Origin: Minisyncoccota bacterium
GTDB lineage: Bacteria > Patescibacteria > Paceibacteria > UBA9973
Length of the DNA stretch: 12,780 nucleotides
Direction: 5' to 3'
Assembly (NCBI GenBank): GCA_028696935.1
Contig: JAQVGE010000011.1
Location: forward strand, 1-12,780
In this document: piece by piece, positions 7,187 to 12,780 of the stretch
How positions within the stretch are numbered: position 1 is the first letter of the stretch
How the letters are laid out: the number at the start of each line of letters is the position of its first letter
Notes under the pieces: model-generated
The model's database searches: none
What the model saw: only the letters and a program-made list of their open reading frames with translations
Told to the model about the DNA's origin: nothing
Program-made: the position numbers and the translations under genes

Positions 7187-8275
7187 ATGAAAACAACCAT
7201 AAAAAAATTAGAAAAAAGTGAAGTTGAAATTATCGGGACACTAGAAAGTGAAGTCTTTGAAAAATATGAAGAAAAAGCTCTAAATAAAATTGGGGAAAGA
7301 TTAGAATTACCAGGCTTTCGTAAAGGAAAAGCTCCAGCCAATATTGTTAAAGAAAACATTCCTGAAATGGAATTATTAGAAGAAATGGCTGAGCAAGCAA
7401 TTACCGACAACTATTCTAAAATACTAGAGGAAAACAAAATTGATGCAATTGGTCGCCCAGAAATAACTATTACTAAAATCGGTAAGGGTTCAGAATTAGA
7501 GTTTAAAATAATTACAGCAACTTTGCCTGAATTAAAATTAGGTGATTATAAAAAAATTGCGAGTGTAGAAAACAAGAAAGAAGAACACCAGAAAGAGGTT
7601 GTCGTAGAAGATGCTGAGGTTGAAAAAGTTATTCTTGACCTTCGCAAAATGAGAGCTGAACAAACAAAAAATACTAATCATGAGGGTCATGAAAACTTAA
7701 CGGAGGAAGAACACGCGGCCTTACACAAACAAGAAGAAATCAAAGAAAGCGATTATCCCCCATTTGATGATGAGTTTGCAAAATCTTTTGGTGATTTTAA
7801 AAATACCGATGAATTAAAAGAAAAAATTAAAAATAATTTAAAAATTGAAAAAGAAACTGAAAAGAAAGATAAATTACGTTTAGCTATTATTGAGGAATTA
7901 GTAAAAGAAACCAAAGGAGAAATTCCAGAGATTTTAATAAATGCTGAAACAGACAAGATACTTTATCGTCTGGAAGCTGATATTGCTCAAGCTGGATTTA
8001 AGTTTGAAGATTATTTAAAGCAAATCAATAAGACTGAAGATGATTTAAGAAAAGAGTGGCAAGCTGAAGGGGAAAAAAGAGCAAAACTACAAATGATTAT
8101 TCATTTAATTGCTAAAGAAGAAAATCTTAAGCCCACAGATGAAGAAATTGAAAAAGATGTAGAAAATGTATTAAAAATGTATAAAGAAGCTGATCCAACT
8201 CGAGCTCGTGCTTATGTCGAACAAATGCTAGAAAATGAGAAAGTCTTTGCATTTCTTGAAAACCAAAAACAATAA
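7187..8275 (+). CDS. tig: Trigger factor without PPIase domain
   Basis: Trigger factor is the ribosome-bound chaperone that shields nascent chains at the exit tunnel. The N-terminal ribosome-binding domain (1 to about 115) carries the signature loop GFRKGKAP at 43-50. The C-terminal chaperone arms start near the conserved PPFDDEFAKSFG (191-202) and run to the end. The usual FKBP-type PPIase domain between them, about 100 residues, is absent. Only a charged linker of about 60 residues remains (about 130-190), containing four His in 16 residues (165, 168, 176, 180). Total length is 362 aa, against about 430 for typical trigger factor, consistent with clean domain loss rather than damage. It lies directly upstream of clpP, as in many bacteria. 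Starts before ATG 7187 are not supported because the conserved domain begins at residue 1. Confidence 0.93.
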   Translation: MKTTIKKLEKSEVEIIGTLESEVFEKYEEKALNKIGERLELPGFRKGKAPANIVKENIPEMELLEEMAEQAITDNYSKILEENKIDAIGRPEITITKIGKGSELEFKIITATLPELKLGDYKKIASVENKKEEHQKEVVVEDAEVEKVILDLRKMRAEQTKNTNHEGHENLTEEEHAALHKQEEIKESDYPPFDDEFAKSFGDFKNTDELKEKIKNNLKIEKETEKKDKLRLAIIEELVKETKGEIPEILINAETDKILYRLEADIAQAGFKFEDYLKQINKTEDDLRKEWQAEGEKRAKLQMIIHLIAKEENLKPTDEEIEKDVENVLKMYKEADPTRARAYVEQMLENEKVFAFLENQKQ

Positions 8276-8299
8276 ACCAAGAAACAAATACAACAAATC

Positions 8300-8308
8300 T
8301 GTTATAAT
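8300..8308 (+). promoter_or_regulatory. Extended -10 promoter of clpP
   Basis: TGT plus TATAAT (8303-8308) lies between tig and clpP with no recognisable -35, giving a leader of about 27 nt. No terminator separates tig and clpP, so clpP may also be read through from tig. Confidence 0.5.
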
Positions 8309-8341
8309 GTTAATGTATCAATCTAATTTTTATTTAAATAT

Positions 8342-8932
8342 ATGTTAATCCCAACAGTTATAGAAAAATCACAATTTGGCGAAAGAGCATATGATATATA
8401 CTCTCGCCTGTTAAATGAGCGAATTATCTTTTTAGGCGGTCCAATTGATGACAATGTGGCTAATTTAATTATTGCGCAACTTCTTTTCTTGGATCACCAA
8501 GATTCTAAGAAAGATATTCATCTTTACATCAACTCCCCTGGCGGCTCAGTTAATGCTGGAATGGCTATTATCGATACAATGAATTTTGTAAAAGCCAATG
8601 TTTCCACTATCTGTGTTGGAATTGCAGCTTCGATGGGAGCTCTTATCCTTTCAGCTGGGCAAAAGGGTAAAAGATTTTCTTTACCAAATTCTGAAGTTAT
8701 GATTCATCAAGTTATGGGTGGAGCTGAAGGTCAAGCCAGTGATATTGCCATCAACGCTAAGCACATTCTCCGAACAAAAGACACCTTAAACAAAATGTTG
8801 GCCCAAAATACAGGACGAAAGTTTGCCGAAGTAGAAAAAGACTCTGATCGTGACTACTGGATGACATCAGACGAAGCTAAAAAATATGGCATCATTGATG
8901 AAATTATCTCAAAACCTAAAACCTTAAAATAA
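8342..8932 (+). CDS. clpP: ATP-dependent Clp protease proteolytic subunit
   Basis: ClpP forms the tetradecameric serine-protease chamber that degrades proteins unfolded by ClpX or ClpA/C ATPases. At 196 aa it has normal family length. The catalytic triad is visible: Ser97 in GIAASMGA, His122 in EVMIHQ and Asp171 in DSDRDYW. These positions equal the classical mature E. coli numbering. The N-terminal LIPTVIEKS axial region, the LGGPIDD turn and the INSPGGSV strand are conserved. A long propeptide is absent. The partner ATPase gene clpX does not follow here: the next gene is rny after a terminator. Start chosen because MLIPTVIE matches the family. Confidence 0.97.
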   Translation: MLIPTVIEKSQFGERAYDIYSRLLNERIIFLGGPIDDNVANLIIAQLLFLDHQDSKKDIHLYINSPGGSVNAGMAIIDTMNFVKANVSTICVGIAASMGALILSAGQKGKRFSLPNSEVMIHQVMGGAEGQASDIAINAKHILRTKDTLNKMLAQNTGRKFAEVEKDSDRDYWMTSDEAKKYGIIDEIISKPKTLK

Positions 8933-8944
8933 AATATCTTCCAA

Positions 8945-8980
8945 CAAAAAATCCCTTTATAAAAAGGGATTTTTTGTTTT
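8945..8980 (+). terminator. Intrinsic terminator of clpP
   Basis: A 14-bp stem, CAAAAAATCCCTTT (8945-8958) with AAAGGGATTTTTTG (8963-8976), with a 4-nt loop and then TTTT. It lies 13 nt after the stop. Confidence 0.9.
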
Positions 8981-8994
8981 AGAAGAATCTATCC

Positions 8995-9023
8995 TAGACA
9001 AAACCTGATTTTTAGAGTATTAT
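8995..9023 (+). promoter_or_regulatory. Promoter of rny
   Basis: -35 TAGACA (8995-9000), 17-bp spacer, -10 TATTAT (9018-9023), each five of six to consensus. Expected start near 9030, giving a leader of about 170 nt, long for this window. Confidence 0.65.
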
Positions 9024-9025
9024 GG

Positions 9026-9202
9026 GGACATCGAATTTTAACAGTTAGTAAATGTCCGCTTCAGAAATGCCGTATCGGGTAAGAAATGTCCTTAAACTAC
9101 TTTAATTTTATGTATCATTCGAATTTAATTCTCTTAAATACAGAAAATAAATACTAAAGAAAAGGCAAGGAGCCCGTATTTTTGAAGTGACATAGTAAAT
9201 TT
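9026..9202 (+). promoter_or_regulatory. Long structured leader of rny with possible upstream ORF
   Basis: GGACAT (9026-9031, at or just before the predicted start) can pair with either of two ATGTCC copies (9052-9057 and 9086-9091). GACAT next to the rny start (9189-9193) can pair with the same copies. CCG-TAT-CGG (9070-9078) is a small hairpin. An ORF of 17 codons, ATG 9052 to TAA 9105 (MSASEMPYRVRNVLKLL), spans these repeats. A full AAGGAG (9167-9172) lies 30 nt upstream of the rny ATG, too far for normal use. No known riboswitch family is recognised. Confidence 0.4.
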
Positions 9203-10729
9203 ATGTCATTAACAACAATAGTTATATCAGTCGCAACCCTACTTGTAGGCGCTGGAGTTGGGTATTATTTGCGATTAGTTATTTCGCTTGGTAAAAAAGG
9301 CTCGATGGAGCTTGAAATCAAGCAGATAATGTTAGCCGCCAAAGAAGATGCTCAGAAAATTATAGAGGAAGCCAAAACTAAGGCTGAAGAGAAAAATCTA
9401 GAGCTTCAAAAAGAGACAAAAATTAAGGAAGAAGAATGGAAGCAAACAGAAAATCGTTTGATAAAAAAAGAAGAACTTCTTGACCATCGACAACTAGAAA
9501 TCGACAAGGAAGTTGAGGGAATAAAAACAAAAGTAGAAGAAATTAAAAAAATAAAAGAACGAGTTGATGGAATGGAGGCTTTAAAAGAAAAGGAGCTTGA
9601 AAAAGTAGCAAGTCTTTCTATTGATGAAGCCAAAGAAATTCTCTTTAAAAATATTGAAGAAAAATATGAGGAAGACTTTCTTGTTCGTATGCAAAAAATG
9701 GAAGTATCTAATGCTGAAAAATTAGATAGAAGAGCAAAAGATATCTTAGCTGCAAGTATTAATCGCCTAGCATCTTCAACCGCCTCTGAAATGATGACCA
9801 CAATGGTCAACATCCCAAATGATGATATAAAGGGTAAGGTTATTGGTAAAGAAGGTCGGAATATTCGTGCTTTTGAAAGAGCTAGTGGGGTTGAGCTTAT
9901 TATTGATGACACTCCAGGAGCAATAATTATTTCATCTTTTGATCCTGTTCGTCGACAAGTTGCTCGTCTCGCCCTGGAGAACTTAATCCTAGACGGAAGA
10001 ATTCAGCCAGCAAAAATAGAAGAAGTTGTTGCTAAAGCCCAAGAAGATATAAATAAAATAATTAAGGATAAAGGAGAACAAGCAGTTTACGAATGTGGAA
10101 TATTTAATTTAGACCCTAGAATAACTGCTATTTTAGGAAGGTTGTATTTTAGAACTTCTTATGGTCAAAACGTCCTTCAACACTCAATCGAAATGGCTCA
10201 TATCTCTGGAATGCTAGCTGAAGAGCTTGGGGCAGATGTCCAAATTGCTAAAGCTGGGGCTCTTGTTCATGACATTGGTAAAGCTCTTGATCACGAAGTT
10301 CAAGGAACACATATCGATATTGGTATTAGGATTCTACAAAAATTTAAGGCTGACCCAAGGATTATCACCGCAATGAAAAGTCATCACGATGATACACCTC
10401 ATGAATCAATAGAAGGAGTGATCGTCCAAACAGCAGATATTATTTCCGGTGGTCGCCCTGGAGCAAGACGTGACAGTGTTGAAAATTATATTAAACGTCT
10501 CCAGGAATTAGAAGAACTAGCAAAAAGTTTTGATGGAGTTGAAAAATCATACGCACTCTCAGCTGGCCGAGAAATTAGAATCTTTGTTACCCCTGAAAAA
10601 ATGGGTGATGTTGAATCAAAAGAAATGGCAAGAGATATTGCTAAAAAAATAGAACAAGAATTAACTTACCCTGGAGAAATTAAGGTTACAGTTATTAGAG
10701 AAAATAGAATTATTGAGTACGCTAGATAA
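9203..10729 (+). CDS. rny: Ribonuclease Y
   Basis: RNase Y is the membrane-anchored endoribonuclease that starts mRNA decay in many bacteria lacking RNase E. At 508 aa it has typical length. Domains in order: N-terminal membrane anchor (about 4-28), long charged coiled coil (about 35-175), KH RNA-binding domain (about 205-265, IKGKVIGKEGRNIRAFE at 209-225), and HD phosphohydrolase domain with the metal-binding HD pair at 356-357 in ALVHDIGKALDHE, plus His364 and HH at 394-395. The C-terminal RNase Y domain ends in the expected VIRENRIIEYAR. The start is fixed by an in-frame TGA at 9188 and by the anchor immediately after ATG. It is a single-gene unit. The long leader raises the possibility that RNase Y controls its own transcript. 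Confidence 0.97.
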   Translation: MSLTTIVISVATLLVGAGVGYYLRLVISLGKKGSMELEIKQIMLAAKEDAQKIIEEAKTKAEEKNLELQKETKIKEEEWKQTENRLIKKEELLDHRQLEIDKEVEGIKTKVEEIKKIKERVDGMEALKEKELEKVASLSIDEAKEILFKNIEEKYEEDFLVRMQKMEVSNAEKLDRRAKDILAASINRLASSTASEMMTTMVNIPNDDIKGKVIGKEGRNIRAFERASGVELIIDDTPGAIIISSFDPVRRQVARLALENLILDGRIQPAKIEEVVAKAQEDINKIIKDKGEQAVYECGIFNLDPRITAILGRLYFRTSYGQNVLQHSIEMAHISGMLAEELGADVQIAKAGALVHDIGKALDHEVQGTHIDIGIRILQKFKADPRIITAMKSHHDDTPHESIEGVIVQTADIISGGRPGARRDSVENYIKRLQELEELAKSFDGVEKSYALSAGREIRIFVTPEKMGDVESKEMARDIAKKIEQELTYPGEIKVTVIRENRIIEYAR

Positions 10730-10761
10730 ATAATTACACAATTATTTAAAAAATAAAAAAT

Positions 10762-10808
10762 AAAAATGACCTAATTTCTACTCAAAAAGATTTTAGGTCA
10801 TTTTTATA
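10762..10808 (+). terminator. Intrinsic terminator of rny
   Basis: A 13-bp stem, AAAAATGACCTAA (10762-10774) with TTAGGTCATTTTT (10793-10805), with an 18-nt loop and a T run at the end. Confidence 0.8.
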
Positions 10809-10845
10809 CAACATAAAACATAATAATGTCAATCTTGAAAAAGAC

Positions 10846-10874
10846 TTGTTCTTAAAATGGCCTTAGTATATAAT
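10846..10874 (+). promoter_or_regulatory. Promoter of the HU gene
   Basis: -35 TTGTTC (10846-10851), 17-bp spacer, consensus -10 TATAAT (10869-10874). Expected start near 10881, with a leader of about 95 nt. Confidence 0.65.
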
Positions 10875-10896
10875 GTTATTATTCCTAATTTATTGG

Positions 10897-10914
10897 GATC
10901 GTTTGCAAACGGTC
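10897..10914 (+). promoter_or_regulatory. Palindrome in the HU-gene leader, operator or hairpin
   Basis: GATCGTTT and AAACGGTC flank GC. The core CGTTTGCAAACG (10900-10911) is a perfect 12-bp palindrome about 20 nt downstream of the predicted start. There is no T run after it, so it is not a terminator. It could be a repressor site or a leader hairpin. Confidence 0.4.
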
Positions 10915-10976
10915 GAATATTATTCAGATAGTGTTCTCTTTTTTTATTAAATTAAGAAAATGAGAAGATAAATTCG

Positions 10977-11249
10977 ATGAATAAACAAGCATTAGTAGAG
11001 CTAGTTCACGAAAAAATTGGCGGTACAAAAGTACAAGCCGAAGAAGTTGTGAACGGAATGTTTGATGCTATCGTTAATACTTTGAAAAAAGGAGACGAGG
11101 TATCAATTGCTGGACTTGGAATTTTTTCAGTTAAGGATCGTGCAGCCCGAATGGCTCGTAATCCAAAGACTGGTGAACAAGTTCAAGTTCCTGCAACTAA
11201 AGTTCCAAAATTTAGAGCAGCAAAGGCTCTAAAAGACGCTGTGAAATAA
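10977..11249 (+). CDS. HU-family nucleoid DNA-binding protein
   Basis: A 90-aa protein matching the HU/IHF family over its full length. It has an N-terminal helical dimer part (MNKQALVELVHEKIG), the GDEVSIAGLGIFSVKDRAAR beta segment, the DNA-inserting arm with RNPKTGE (60-66), then VPKFRAAKALKDAVK at the C-terminus. It bends and compacts DNA as a dimer in the nucleoid. HU and IHF subunits cannot be separated by eye, but as the only copy in the window it is most simply HU. A GAGAAG (10962-10967) 9 nt before ATG is the closest thing to a Shine-Dalgarno site in this window. The strong promoter fits an abundant protein. Confidence 0.96.
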   Translation: MNKQALVELVHEKIGGTKVQAEEVVNGMFDAIVNTLKKGDEVSIAGLGIFSVKDRAARMARNPKTGEQVQVPATKVPKFRAAKALKDAVK

Positions 11250-11268
11250 TCCTATTTATTTGGGATTT

Positions 11269-11310
11269 AAAAAACCACTCTATTCTATCTATGAGTGGTT
11301 TTTTATTTTT
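11269..11310. terminator. Bidirectional terminator between the HU gene and the ZIP gene
   Basis: A 12-bp stem, AAAAAACCACTC (11269-11280) with GAGTGGTTTTTT (11293-11304), with a 12-nt loop. T runs on both strands serve the convergent HU gene (plus) and fur-ZIP operon (minus). Confidence 0.85.
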
Positions 11311-11331
11311 AATTAAAGTTTTACTTTATTC

Positions 11332-12075
11332 TTATTCCAAAAGAGTTAAAAGCATCATTGAAAATACTCCAACTGCTCCAATCAAAATTTGTAAAATCGT
11401 GTGCTTAAGATTTTTGTCTTTATGTAACTCTGGAATTAAATCAGCAATCGAAATATAGATAAATCCTCCAGCCGCAATTGGTAAAATTAAACCAACGAAT
11501 GAATCAATAATACTTCCAAAAATAAAGACAAATAGGACACCCACAACCGCCATTAAAGCTGAAATAAAGTTATATAAGAGAGCTTTCTTCCTTGAATAAC
11601 CAGAATGAAGTAAAACTGCAAAATCACCTATTTCTTGTGGTATTTCGTGTAAAATAACCGCTACGGTTGTAGCTATCCCCAAGGGAACACTTAACAGAAA
11701 ACTAGCTCCAATTATTAGGCCGTCAACAAAATTATGGACACCATCAGAAAGTAAAATTAATTTCCCAACAGGATGAATATGTTTTTTTTCTTTATCCTCT
11801 CCATGATGATGCCAGTGAAGAACTTTTTCTAAAATGAAGAAAATTAAAATTCCAATAATAATTAAAATTCCAACCGAACTAGAATTATCAAAGCTCTCAA
11901 AAGATTCTGGGATGATGTGAATAAAAGCACCCCCTAATAAAGCCCCAACAGCTAAACTGATAAAAATACTTGTATATTTTTTTAGTTTATCTTCTTTGAG
12001 AGACAAAAATAAAATACCCACGAAAGAAACTAAACTAACAATAAAAACACTTCCTAAGGCGTAAAGAGCGTTCAT
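11332..12075 (-). CDS. ZIP-family divalent metal transporter
   Basis: ZIP proteins import Zn2+, Fe2+ or related metals into the cytoplasm. The 247-aa protein has about eight hydrophobic segments. Family residues are visible: HIIPE (53-57) in segment 2, HNFVDGLIIGASF (114-126) in segment 4 and HEIPQEIGDF (143-152) in segment 5, which together line the binuclear metal site. The loop before segment 4 is His-rich (HWHHHGED at 87-94, HIH at 99-101), typical of metal-sensing or metal-feeding loops. The ATG lies 2 nt after the stop of the upstream fur-type gene, so the two are translationally close and certainly co-transcribed. Metal specificity is not readable from sequence. Zn is the best guess because of the partner regulator. 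Confidence 0.93.
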   Translation of the reverse strand: MNALYALGSVFIVSLVSFVGILFLSLKEDKLKKYTSIFISLAVGALLGGAFIHIIPESFESFDNSSSVGILIIIGILIFFILEKVLHWHHHGEDKEKKHIHPVGKLILLSDGVHNFVDGLIIGASFLLSVPLGIATTVAVILHEIPQEIGDFAVLLHSGYSRKKALLYNFISALMAVVGVLFVFIFGSIIDSFVGLILPIAAGGFIYISIADLIPELHKDKNLKHTILQILIGAVGVFSMMLLTLLE

Positions 12076-12077
12076 AA

Positions 12078-12503
12078 TTATTTAAGAGAACACTTTCGAC
12101 AAAAACCAAAAAGTTCTATCGAGTGCTCATTTATTTTTTTAAAATTTGAAGATTTTTCGACAATTTCTTCTAAATATTTTTCAATTTTATTATCTTGAAA
12201 TGGTTCTACTAAATTACAACCCAAACAAACAAAATGGTGGTGGTGATGGTTGTTTAATTCAAAATAAATAGCTTCTTTTTTCATATTAACCCTCCTAATA
12301 ATCTTGTTTTTTTCAAAAGATGCAAGAATACGATAAACTGTTGCTTCGTTTATTTGACTAGAAATCTTCTGATAAACAGAATCAGCTGTAACGGGTTTCT
12401 TTTCTTTATTTAAAATATCTAAAACAGCTAATCTGGTTTTAGTTATTTTATAATTTGAATTTTTCAAAATTTCCTCTAAATTTTTAATCTTTGACAAACT
12501 CAT
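12078..12503 (-). CDS. Fur/Zur-family metal-dependent repressor
   Basis: A 141-aa Fur-superfamily regulator. The N-terminal winged helix (about 8-80) has KITKTRLAVLDIL, TADSVYQKI and the recognition helix NEATVYRILASFEKNKII (52-69). The C-terminal dimerisation and metal domain starts at HHHHHFVCLGC (86-96), with Cys93 and Cys96 and later Cys135 and Cys138 (FCRKC) forming the structural Zn site. H127 and E130 are likely ligands. The five consecutive His are more than the usual two to three. Being in an operon with a ZIP transporter, it most likely represses metal uptake when metal is plentiful, and acts as Zur or Fur. A Zur/Fur-like operator candidate at 12523-12537 suggests autoregulation. 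The family is certain and the metal is inferred. Confidence 0.95.
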   Translation of the reverse strand: MSLSKIKNLEEILKNSNYKITKTRLAVLDILNKEKKPVTADSVYQKISSQINEATVYRILASFEKNKIIRRVNMKKEAIYFELNNHHHHHFVCLGCNLVEPFQDNKIEKYLEEIVEKSSNFKKINEHSIELFGFCRKCSLK

Positions 12504-12522
12504 CTTTTGAATTTATCATAAA

Positions 12523-12537
12523 TGCAAATGAATTGCA
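12523..12537. promoter_or_regulatory. Candidate Fur/Zur operator
   Basis: TGCAA-N5-TTGCA is an inverted repeat that also forms a direct repeat TGCAAAT (12523-12529 and 12534-12540), spaced by 11 bp or one helical turn. It lies around the predicted transcription start of the fur-ZIP operon and 20 nt upstream of the fur-type start codon. Confidence 0.5.
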
Positions 12538-12542
12538 AATAG

Positions 12543-12571
12543 ATTTTCACAAAAAACATTGTTTTTATCAA
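12543..12571 (-). promoter_or_regulatory. Promoter of the fur-ZIP operon
   Basis: -35 TTGATA (12566-12571, minus strand), 17-bp spacer, -10 GAAAAT (12543-12548, four of six). The predicted start near 12536 lies in the operator candidate. The promoter interleaves with the divergent tRNA promoter. Confidence 0.45.
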
Positions 12572-12586
12572 AAAATATGCTAGTAT
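12559..12586 (+). promoter_or_regulatory. Promoter of tRNA-Pro
   Basis: -35 TTGTTT (12559-12564), 16-bp spacer, -10 TAGTAT (12581-12586) preceded by TGC as an extended -10. The start is expected 10-15 nt before the tRNA. Confidence 0.45.
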
Positions 12587-12606
12587 TATTAAGTCTAGTT
12601 GTTAAT

Positions 12607-12679
12607 CGGGGTGTGGTGTAACGGCTAACATGCCTCTTTTGGGAAGAGGTGACTCCGGGTTCGAATCCCGGCACCCCGA
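12607..12679 (+). tRNA. tRNA-Pro (anticodon UGG)
   Basis: A full cloverleaf can be drawn. The acceptor stem is CGGGGTG with CACCCCG and a C1-G72 pair typical of bacterial tRNA-Pro. The D stem is GTGT with ACAT. The anticodon stem CCTCT/AGAGG has the loop TTTGGGA, so the anticodon is TGG with G37. The variable loop is TGACT. The T arm is CCGGG-TTCGAAT-CCCGG and the discriminator base is A. The CCA end is not encoded. UGG can read all four Pro codons if U34 is suitably modified. Confidence 0.95.
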
Positions 12680-12780
12680 CTAGGGGCGAAAAGTAAATTT
12701 ATTTACTTTCGTCCGGGATTCGAAAATCTTTTGTTTATTTTTGAGGAACTTGTTCCGATAAAATACAAAAGATGTACTGC
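12680..12780. other. Non-coding tail with two hairpins and an inverted T-arm fragment
   Basis: Hairpin 1 runs over about 12684-12714 (GGGCGAAAAGTAAA against TTTACTTTCGTCC, one bulge). CCGGGATTCGAA (12713-12724) is the exact reverse complement of 12 nt of the tRNA-Pro T arm (12660-12671). Hairpin 2 is 12726-12773: outer arms ATCTTTTGT/ACAAAAGAT, inner GGAAC-TT-GTTCC. Neither has a clear T run, so a terminator role for the tRNA is possible but not convincing. No coding frame is supported. Confidence 0.5.

Noticed and set aside
9167..9172. AAGGAG as the rny ribosome binding site
   Set aside because: It is 30 nt before the ATG, and there is an in-frame TGA at 9188, so no upstream start can use it.
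9406..9912. Minus-strand Ser/Phe-rich open frame inside rny
   Set aside because: Arises from the complement of the Lys/Glu-rich coiled coil of RNase Y.
12236..12252. Short trinucleotide-like repeat GGTGGTGGTGATGGT
   Set aside because: It encodes the His5 run of the Fur-type protein on the minus strand and is not an independent repeat.
12700..12780. Possible second tRNA on the minus strand
   Set aside because: TTCGAATCCCGG is present but the 5' half of the T stem does not pair and no acceptor or anticodon arm can be built.
1..12780. CRISPR array, insertion sequence or prophage
   Set aside because: No spaced direct repeats, transposase, integrase or phage structural genes were seen on either strand.

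Overview
This window is AT-rich bacterial DNA that looks like a streamlined Candidate Phyla Radiation (Patescibacteria, probably Parcubacteria-like) chromosome. The reasons are the NusA sequence type (394 aa, N-terminal motif around QLEEERKIPREK), a trigger factor with no PPIase domain, secreted Ig-like proteins with Thr/Cys-rich repeats, core genes detached from their usual operons, and starts with almost no Shine-Dalgarno sequences. This assignment is inference from sequence memory, not from a search. Every complete gene ends in TAA and nothing suggests a non-standard code.

Positions 1-3563 are a cell-surface island. A secreted Cys-containing protein (1-609, minus) runs off the left edge and was found by reading the minus strand. 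Next is a Bacteroidetes-style lipoprotein (818-1441, minus). Divergent from it is a two-part, multi-domain membrane-anchored Ig-like surface protein (1622-3506, plus). Its reading frame is broken by a single-nucleotide shift between about 1971 and 2008.

Positions 3590-11310 are a row of plus-strand housekeeping genes: nusA (transcription elongation/termination), hppA (K+-dependent membrane pyrophosphatase), tig and clpP (nascent-chain folding and proteolysis, in the classical tig-clpP order but without clpX), rny (membrane-anchored RNase Y) and a gene for an HU-family nucleoid protein. Almost every gene has its own sigma70-type promoter (-35/-10, mostly 17 bp spacing, or an extended -10) and its own strong intrinsic terminator, so the region is mostly monocistronic. 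Several promoters have their -35 hexamer inside or touching the terminator hairpin of the previous unit. The rny leader is unusually long, about 170 nt, and holds a possible 17-codon upstream ORF and competing pairings.

Positions 11332-12600 are a two-gene minus-strand metal-homeostasis operon: a Fur/Zur-type regulator followed after 2 nt by a ZIP-family metal transporter. A TGCAA-N5-TTGCA operator candidate lies at its presumed transcription start. It diverges from a tRNA-Pro(UGG) gene at 12607-12679. The last 100 bases hold two hairpins and an inverted copy of part of the tRNA T-arm, with no gene seen.

No CRISPR array, insertion sequence, integrase or rRNA was found. The less ordinary material is in the surface island, the rny leader, the PPIase-less trigger factor and the structured tail behind the tRNA.
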